Shown one piece after another: positions 59,270 to 64,000 of a DNA stretch of 64,000 nt (the first letter of the stretch is position 1; the number at the start of each line of letters is the position of its first letter). The stretch is from G713 sp034717835 (GTDB lineage Bacteria > Chloroflexota > Anaerolineae > B4-G1 > SLSP01): contig JAYELZ010000256.1 of the NCBI GenBank assembly GCA_034717835.1, forward strand, positions 1 to 64,000, read 5' to 3'. Both the position numbers and the translations under genes were made by a program. Under the pieces are notes generated by a model. It was not told the DNA's origin and ran no database searches. It saw only the letters and a program-made list of their open reading frames with translations.

Positions 59270-60217
59270 ATGATCACACGGACTAAACGGGCCTTAGTGC
59301 TTTCTGGTGGCGGTGGACGGGGTGCTTATCAGGTAGGAGTATTGACCTGTCTGGACGCGCTCAACTGGGAGCCGGATATTATCATCGGCACTTCCATCGG
59401 AGCGGTAAACGCGGCCACGCTAGGCTCTAGGCTACCGCTCCCCGCGCTGCGCAATCGCTGGCTCGATTTGGAAACCGGGGATGTCCAGAAGATGCGCGCC
59501 GATGATGTCTTTATTGATAATTTGGTGCGGGGCGGCCAGCATGTTTTCGATACCAGCCCCTTGCCAGAAACGCTCGGTGGGCGGAGTAAAAAATGGTTGG
59601 GCCGTCCTTGGCTCATCCCGGAAATTCTCAACAACCCAGAAAATGAGTTGGAGATCTGGATCACGGCGGTGGAGGCGTCCGAACGCCGCCTTGTCTATTT
59701 TAATAATCGCGCAGACGGCATCACGGCTAAAAAAGTGCAGGCCAGTTGCAGTATCCCGCTCTGGTACGAAGCGACTAAGATCGCAGGTAAAACGTATCTG
59801 GACGGGGGCACTATCGCCAACAGCCCTTTTCGCAAAGCGGTGGAGCTGGGAGCCACTGAGATCATCGTAGTTATGATGACGCCCTGGCCGGGCAATCCCA
59901 TCCGCAGTTGGGAAGTGGAGCGTCTCCCCTCGCTTAACGATGAGCTGCTGGCCATCCCCCAACGGTTGTGGGCAGCCTTCGAGCCGGCATTGGATATGCT
60001 CCTGACGGAGATCGCCTGGCATGATTACCGGCTCTTGGAGAAGGAGCGGCAAGATGGCAACTACCGCGACCTCAAATGGATCCGTTTTGTGGCCCCAGAT
60101 ACGCCATTACCGGTTGGTTTGATGACCATTTATGAGCGCAAAAACCATATCCGTCTCTTCTGCCGTGGGGAAAATGATGCTGAAGAGTCGCTGGGTGCTC
60201 TACTGAGCGAACGGTAG
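59270..60217 (+). CDS. Patatin-like phospholipase
   Basis: 315 residues, ATG preceded by AGGGGAGGAAATACG. The patatin catalytic features are complete: oxyanion loop SGGGGRGAY (12-20), nucleophile Ser42 in GTSIGAVNA, and Asp178 in YLDGGTIANSP. It should hydrolyse acyl ester bonds of lipids in the cytoplasm or at the membrane; no signal peptide is seen. The middle part has an EIWITAVEAS stretch common to bacterial members. It starts 66 bases after the HAD gene and may share its transcript. Confidence 0.9.
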   Translation: MITRTKRALVLSGGGGRGAYQVGVLTCLDALNWEPDIIIGTSIGAVNAATLGSRLPLPALRNRWLDLETGDVQKMRADDVFIDNLVRGGQHVFDTSPLPETLGGRSKKWLGRPWLIPEILNNPENELEIWITAVEASERRLVYFNNRADGITAKKVQASCSIPLWYEATKIAGKTYLDGGTIANSPFRKAVELGATEIIVVMMTPWPGNPIRSWEVERLPSLNDELLAIPQRLWAAFEPALDMLLTEIAWHDYRLLEKERQDGNYRDLKWIRFVAPDTPLPVGLMTIYERKNHIRLFCRGENDAEESLGALLSER

Positions 60218-60260
60218 GGGCATCTTATCTCAGAGGACGCCGAGATTTATGAGGATGGGA

Positions 60261-60307
60261 ACTCGGGTCGGTCTTCCGGCCGTGCCCGAGTAGTGTAAGC
60301 AATTTTT
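60261..60307 (+). terminator. Terminator-like hairpin after the patatin gene
   Basis: ACTCGGG (60261-60267) and CCCGAGT (60285-60291) pair, with CGG/CCG inside; a TTTTT tract follows at 60303 after an 11-base gap. The gap makes it a weak candidate. Confidence 0.45.
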
Positions 60308-60384
60308 GGGGGGTGGCGCGGTCAGGAGACCGGCCACAGCTAAGAGTGCGTCCCCCTGTAAAGGTGTCCCGGCTACAGCTGCCG

Positions 60385-60975
60385 TTAAAATATCGCCTGG
60401 ATAAGGCCCGCCAAGAGCATCTGTGCTACGGATAGCAAGAGCACCGCTACGATGGGTGAGAAGTCCAACCCCGCGAAATTTGGCAGGCGGCGGCGGATAG
60501 GGCGCAAGAGTGGTTCGGTGACGTTCCATAGGAAGCGCATGACGGGTTGCGTGTAAGGCACTCGCACCCATGCTAGCAAAATCCGCGCCAACAGAGCGAA
60601 ATTATAGAGTTGGACTAGCAAACCTAGGACGCCCACCAGCCACCGGCCCCAATCCGCGCCCGGCTGCAAAATCCAGAGCGGTGGCACGGCTATCCAGTAG
60701 AGCAGGCGCGATACCAGACTCTGCACCAACGTGAGGAGAAAGAGCGTCACCAGCGAGGCCATATCGATGTAGCCGCCTCGTATCCAGATAATGCTTGAGG
60801 CGCCCATAAAACGGCGCACGGGGCGTACCAGAGGATCGGTAATCAGCACTAAAAAATGCATTACCGGATGTCCATGTTGTATTTTGAACCAAGGCAACAA
60901 GACCCGCAGCATCAGAGCAATTTCCCAAAGACCAATTAACAAAATTAGTGTGCGATTTATCGTGTTTATCATCAT
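60385..60975 (-). CDS. Double YggT-domain membrane protein
   Basis: 196 residues from the ATG at 60975. Two tandem YggT domains (DUF/PF02325 type) are visible: each has a helix, an RxxLPWF-like turn (LMLRVLLPWFKIQHG; LARILLAWVRVPYTQP), and a DPLVRPVRR or EPLLRPIRR phrase, then a second helix. YggT proteins are small inner-membrane proteins linked to osmotic tolerance and, in other organisms, to division or thylakoid-like membranes; the exact role is unclear. The start was chosen because the extended -10 element TGGTATAAT on the minus strand places transcription start on the A of this ATG: a leaderless mRNA. Confidence 0.85.
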   Translation of the reverse strand: MMINTINRTLILLIGLWEIALMLRVLLPWFKIQHGHPVMHFLVLITDPLVRPVRRFMGASSIIWIRGGYIDMASLVTLFLLTLVQSLVSRLLYWIAVPPLWILQPGADWGRWLVGVLGLLVQLYNFALLARILLAWVRVPYTQPVMRFLWNVTEPLLRPIRRRLPNFAGLDFSPIVAVLLLSVAQMLLAGLIQAIF

Positions 60976-60981
60976 GGGGGC

Positions 60982-60990
60982 ATTATACCA
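60982..60990 (-). promoter_or_regulatory. Extended -10 promoter giving a leaderless YggT mRNA
   Basis: Minus strand TGGTATAAT, TATAAT at 60982-60987; exactly six bases separate it from the ATG at 60975, so transcription should begin at the start codon. No Shine-Dalgarno is present. Confidence 0.6.
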
Positions 60991-61122
60991 CGCGGAGGAG
61001 ATTGTAGCGGTGTTGTCATTTCGCGTGGATGAAAAAAATTGAAGAGGCGCAAGATTAGTTAAGCCGGGTTCATGCGGTGTTAGCATACTGCTCCGGTTAA
61101 AGAATAGCAATGATCTCCGCAA

Positions 61123-61641
61123 TTATGGGTTCTCTACAACTTGTTCAAAAACCATAACGCGCCCTTTATCGAGATCGCCGACGTAGAACCACAGAGAGTA
61201 TGGCGGTTGCTCTCCGCTGATGTCTTTGTGTGTGCCAAAACCACTGGAGAGATCCGGTCTTGAATTGAAACTCACCGAGTCGAATTTCAAGTATATCTGC
61301 CACCACCAGTTATGTTCACTGATAGTCCATTTGCCTTTGCCAGCATCTACTTCTCCACCGGGTTCCCCGTAGTCTGTCAACCACCAATCAGGCATGTCTT
61401 GCATCTCAAAAGTGCCATCCGCAAACAGCGAAACTGAAGTGTTCTGCAAATCATAGTTGCCAGTTTCTGCGATCAGAGTTAGCGTTTCTTCGGTAGGCAG
61501 GTAATCCCCCACCATTTTTTGAGGGTCTGGTTCTATCTTTGTGAAAAGATCTTGGTCAAAATCATACGCGCCAAACCCACACATTAGGCTAGCTGTTGCC
61601 ATCAATGTACTTAAGAATAGTAGCCATTTCTTCTTGAGCAA
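61123..61641 (-). CDS. Predicted lipoprotein, unknown function
   Basis: 172 residues from a TTG start preceded by GAGAGAGGTCCGTC. The signal sequence MLKKKWLLFLSTLMATASLMC ends with Cys21 as a lipobox-like site. The mature part is rich in Trp, Asp and Gly (GKGKWTISEHNWWWQIYLKF), with a beta pattern and a motif VGDYLPTEETLTLIAETGNY common in small secreted proteins of unknown role. No enzyme motif seen. It lies 148 bases upstream of the YggT gene on the same strand, but that gene has its own promoter. Confidence 0.65.
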   Translation of the reverse strand: MLKKKWLLFLSTLMATASLMCGFGAYDFDQDLFTKIEPDPQKMVGDYLPTEETLTLIAETGNYDLQNTSVSLFADGTFEMQDMPDWWLTDYGEPGGEVDAGKGKWTISEHNWWWQIYLKFDSVSFNSRPDLSSGFGTHKDISGEQPPYSLWFYVGDLDKGRVMVFEQVVENP

Positions 61642-61891
61642 GACGGACCTCTCTCTCTAATGTTTGGCAAATGCCATGGCGTGCTAATGGACTGGGTTTC
61701 ACCGGTGCTGTGACCGCGGGGAAGTTGCCTTCGCGAGAAGACTCCCTGAAAGCGCGTGTGGCCTTCAATCCGCGCAACTTCAGTCGCCAGGCCAACGAGA
61801 AAGCGAATAAGCGGGGGTTAGCCCCATTCGCGGGGCTTCATCTCGTAGTCTTGGTCGTTTACGGCCAGGCATTGGCTTGCTAGACCAAAAC
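61642..61891. other. Gap between the lipoprotein and vapB, no gene
   Basis: No gene is visible. AGCCCC (61820-61825) and GGGGCT (61832-61837) form a short hairpin. The region ends in the promoter of the toxin-antitoxin pair at 61892. It must also contain the lipoprotein promoter on the minus strand, which I cannot place. Confidence 0.35.
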
Positions 61892-61920
61892 TTGACGGAG
61901 CTCCTTTCCTCGCGTAAAAT
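61892..61920 (+). promoter_or_regulatory. Promoter of the vapBC pair
   Basis: TTGACG (61892-61897), 17-base spacer, TAAAAT (61915-61920). The start lies about 35 bases before vapB; an operator for the antitoxin would be expected to overlap it. Confidence 0.7.
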
Positions 61921-61962
61921 AGACATAGATGATACAAGATTTAACACTAAAGGATGTGTAAA

Positions 61963-62277
61963 ATGAGTATCAGGATTATGCCTATCAGTGATTTGCGCCG
62001 TCAGGCGAGTCACGTTTTAGCCATGCTGGAGCAAGAAGGAGATGCCATCTACATCACCCACTACGGGCGTCCTGTCGCGGTGCTGTCCGATTACGAGCAT
62101 TACGAACGTTTGCTCGCACGGCTGGTGGAGCTAACCGCGCAACTACAAAAAAGCGTGACCACTTCTGAACCCACCGCTGATCACACGGCCCAACTAGCCG
62201 GTTTGCACCGCGAGATTTGGGACGGGCTGGATACCGACGCTTATCTGCAGGCAGAGCGTGACGCATGGGAAAACTGA
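61963..62277 (+). CDS. vapB: Antitoxin of Phd/YefM type
   Basis: 104 residues from the ATG at 61963, preceded by AAAGGATGTGTAAA. The N-terminal half matches the Phd/YefM DNA-binding fold: ISDLRRQASHVLAMLEQEGDAIYITHYGRPVAVL. The C-terminal half is acidic and helical, the part expected to wrap the toxin. The stop overlaps the toxin gene by 13 bases, the usual arrangement for a coupled pair. It should bind and block the toxin and repress the promoter at 61892. Confidence 0.85.
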   Translation: MSIRIMPISDLRRQASHVLAMLEQEGDAIYITHYGRPVAVLSDYEHYERLLARLVELTAQLQKSVTTSEPTADHTAQLAGLHREIWDGLDTDAYLQAERDAWEN

Positions 62278-62717
62278 CCGCCCTGCTCAGTGGACATCAA
62301 CGCATTGCTCTGGACACTGCCATTTTCATCTATCACCTGGAGTATCATCCCCGTTACTTGTCGCTGACCCAGGAATTGCTAGCCGGCGTTGAGGCCGGGA
62401 TTTGGCCTGCCGTGACCTCCACCGTAACGCTGCTGGAGTTGACGGTCCGCCCCTGGCAACTAGAGCGTCCTGACGTAGCCCGCGCCTACGAAGAAGCCCT
62501 AGTCCACTTCCCGCACTTGACGCTGGTGGACGTGACGCCCGGCGTCGCCCAACAAGCTGCCCAGCTGCGTGCGCAGTATAATTTGCGTCCCGCCGACGCA
62601 CTGCACGCGGCGACGGCTTTAACCCGCGACGCGACGGCCTTCGTGACCAATGACCGGGACTTTGCGCGGCTCTCAGCATTGTTGAACGTCATCATTTTGA
62701 GCGATTGCTTCTTGTGA
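62265..62717 (+). CDS. vapC: PIN-domain ribonuclease toxin
   Basis: 150 residues. The PIN domain acidic set is present: Asp17 in ALDTAIFIY, a Glu in LLELTVRP, Asp in RPADALHAATA, and Asp in VTNDRDF. VapC-type toxins cut specific RNAs, often initiator tRNA or the sarcin-ricin loop; the target here is unknown. It overlaps the antitoxin gene by 13 bases. No mobile-element signature surrounds the pair. Confidence 0.87.
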   Translation: MGKLTALLSGHQRIALDTAIFIYHLEYHPRYLSLTQELLAGVEAGIWPAVTSTVTLLELTVRPWQLERPDVARAYEEALVHFPHLTLVDVTPGVAQQAAQLRAQYNLRPADALHAATALTRDATAFVTNDRDFARLSALLNVIILSDCFL

Positions 62718-63116
62718 TACGCTCCTATTTATTTGTGCCGCTATAGATATCGTCTAACTATTTATTCTATTGCGATCCGGCTGCATAAAACCCCGAAAAT
62801 TATTGTCATCTGGTATCTCTTCTTCATATTCCTCCTCGTGGTGTTCTAGGTGATAATTCTTTCGCATAAAGCGACTAGCCAAGACAAACGGGGTAGTTAG
62901 GATGGAGCGAACTTACAAAGTCAGCACATATCGCTCAAGCTAACCCCTAACCTGGACCAGCCAGAACCAAAAGAGAAACGCACCACAGAGAACGCTGAGA
63001 ACGCCGAGAAAAACAAGGCAGAAAATCTCTGCGCTCTCTGTGTCCTCCGTGGTAAAATGCTTGTTTTTTGTGCCAGGATTTGATGGTTAAGGGCCTAGCT
63101 AGAATGCAGTTTTACT
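62718..63116. repeat. Gap with an ACCACAGAG / CTCCGTGGT palindrome, no gene
   Basis: The 399-base gap has no gene. ACCACAGAGAACGCTGAG (62982 onward) pairs imperfectly with CTCTGTGTCCTCCGTGGT (ending 63053), with GAGAA and TCTC segments between, giving a long hairpin. It matches the half copy at 48473-48503. The rest of the gap shows nothing I can assign. Confidence 0.65.
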
Positions 63117-63851
63117 TCACCAATCCTTGCCGCGCTCCCCAAAGATCGCCCGCCCGACGCGAACCAACGTCGCGCCTTCCTCCACCGCTACCTCGAAGTC
63201 ATCCGTCATCCCCATCGAAAGTTCGCCCCAGGCCACGGCGGGGAACCGTTCCCGCAGCAATGCCCGCAGCCGGCGCAGGGATACAAAGATTGGACGCGCC
63301 AGCTCGGGATCCTGTCCCCAGGGGGCCATGGTCATCAACCCCTTGACGCGCAGCGCGGGACGCGCCAGTATCTGCTCCACTTGCTGGCTAAATTTCTCGC
63401 GCACCTGCTCGGAACGCTCCCAGTCGGAGAGTTGGAAGCCGTATTTGCTCTCCTCTCCGGAGACGTTGCACTCTAGCAGCACCGGGATTTCACGTCCCGC
63501 CTGCGCTGCCTTGTTACTTAGCCGCCGCGCGATCTTCTGGCGGTCTAGGGAATGCACCCAATCGTAATGCGCTACTACGTATTTGTCCTTCCGGCTCTGG
63601 ATGTGTCCAATCATGTGCCAAGTGGGTTGTTGCTCTCCCAACGCCTCGTTTACTCGCGCTATTTTAGCCAACGCTTGTTGCGGACGGTTTTCCCCAAAAT
63701 CACGTTGCCCACATTCCCATGCGGCTAGCACATCCTCCGCCGGGAATGTCTTGCTCACGGCGATCAGGCGCACCTCATCCGGTCGCCGCCCGGCACGCAA
63801 CGCCGCCTCGGCCATGCGCTCGCGCACCCTCTCCAAATTCTGACAAATCAT
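63117..63851 (-). CDS. yggS: PLP homeostasis protein YggS
   Basis: 244 residues from the ATG at 63851, with GAGGAG just before it; an alternative ATG at 63869 directly follows AAAGGAGGT. It is the PROSC/YggS family: a TIM-barrel PLP-binding protein without known enzymatic activity that buffers pyridoxal phosphate and affects amino-acid metabolism. The PLP Lys34 lies in LIAVSKTFP; FGENRPQQAL, WHMIGHIQSRK, LECNVSGEESKYGF, LMTMAPWG and SMGMTDDFEVAVEEGATLVRVG are conserved. In many bacteria it lies next to ylmE/sepF or yggT; here a YggT gene is 2.1 kb away. Confidence 0.93.
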   Translation of the reverse strand: MICQNLERVRERMAEAALRAGRRPDEVRLIAVSKTFPAEDVLAAWECGQRDFGENRPQQALAKIARVNEALGEQQPTWHMIGHIQSRKDKYVVAHYDWVHSLDRQKIARRLSNKAAQAGREIPVLLECNVSGEESKYGFQLSDWERSEQVREKFSQQVEQILARPALRVKGLMTMAPWGQDPELARPIFVSLRRLRALLRERFPAVAWGELSMGMTDDFEVAVEEGATLVRVGRAIFGERGKDW

Positions 63852-63884
63852 GTCTCTCCTCTTCACCATACCTCCTTTGAAAAT

Positions 63885-63919
63885 AGTCGGGTAGTCTTTG
63901 GTCTTGTAGTCAAATAGTG
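63885..63919 (-). repeat. Heptad-like repeat upstream of yggS
   Basis: AGTC-type units at 63885, 63893, 63900, 63908 and 63916 on the + strand, i.e. GACT/GACC every 7-8 bases on the yggS strand, ending next to its ribosome-binding site. Nothing else is recognised to the end of the window. Confidence 0.6.
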
Positions 63920-64000
63920 ATTTTCGTGCCTGGTTGGTGTGCTTCCCTCATGGAGACTCTTAAGAAGGAATGTGAATTAAGAATAGCACGAGTGAGCGAG

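Noticed and set aside
1..64000. tRNA and rRNA genes
   Set aside because: I looked through the intergenic regions for T-arm sequences and rRNA motifs and found none that fold plausibly.

Overview
The window looks like chromosomal DNA of a member of the Chloroflexota (Chloroflexi), probably Anaerolineae- or Caldilineae-like. This rests on family-level resemblance only: the gene order of the ribosomal cluster, S12 and RpoB with lineage-type insertions, LysM/M23 and GH99-like exported proteins with Thr/Pro-rich stalks, and a DUF4173 membrane protein. Base composition is moderate, near 50 % G+C. I see no rRNA, tRNA or CRISPR array.

Left edge (1-870): the 3' end of an A+T-rich gene for a short-chain-dehydrogenase-like protein, followed by a well-formed integron attC site (412-540). 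This looks like the last cassette of a cassette array lying to the left. A G+C-rich, gene-free stretch with a long inverted repeat separates it from the chromosome proper. Then come a LysM lipoprotein gene (probably leaderless mRNA) and plsC.

Gene-expression block (2.6-27.3 kb, all + strand): rpoB with its own promoter and structured leader, then a fused str-S10-spc-alpha cluster: rpsL-rpsG-fusA-tuf-rpsJ-rplC-rplD-rplW-rplB-rpsS-rplV-rpsC-rplP-rpmC-rpsQ-rplN-rplX-rplE-rpsN-rpsH-rplF-rplR-rpsE-rpmD-rplO-secY-rpmJ-rpsM-rpsK-rpsD-rpoA-rplQ-truA-rplM-rpsI, closed by two tandem terminators. rpoC is not next to rpoB, and adk-map-infA are absent between secY and rpmJ. The EF-Tu encoded here has an unusual switch I region and other changes at positions that are normally near-invariant.

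Middle (27.3-46.5 kb): a two-domain MazG, two tandem LysM-M23 cell-wall hydrolases, an HD hydrolase, lysS and greA, then signalling genes (REC-ParA fusion, GAF histidine kinase, and a 1,097-residue membrane histidine kinase). A leftward group follows: M50 site-2 protease, HEAT-repeat protein, peptidase-MA-like membrane protease and a P-loop protein. A membrane-anchored GH99-like protein lies on the other strand.

Right part (46.5-64 kb): a loosely packed accessory and housekeeping mix: aspS, patB, a stand-alone nucleotidyltransferase, rfbC, radA, a DUF4173 protein, a nitroreductase, ftsK, a HAD phosphatase, a patatin, a double YggT protein, a lipoprotein, a VapBC pair and yggS. Intergenic spaces here hold two kinds of repeats. 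One is ~7-bp-period tandem repeats placed directly before start codons. The other is imperfect palindromes of the 'CGCAGA...TCTGCG' and 'ACCACAGAG...CTCCGTGGT' kinds.

Most promising for follow-up: the attC site and array to the left, the divergent EF-Tu, the heptad repeats upstream of five genes, the recurrent extended -10 motif TGGTA..AT with leaderless starts, and the M50-HEAT-peptidase-P-loop cluster.
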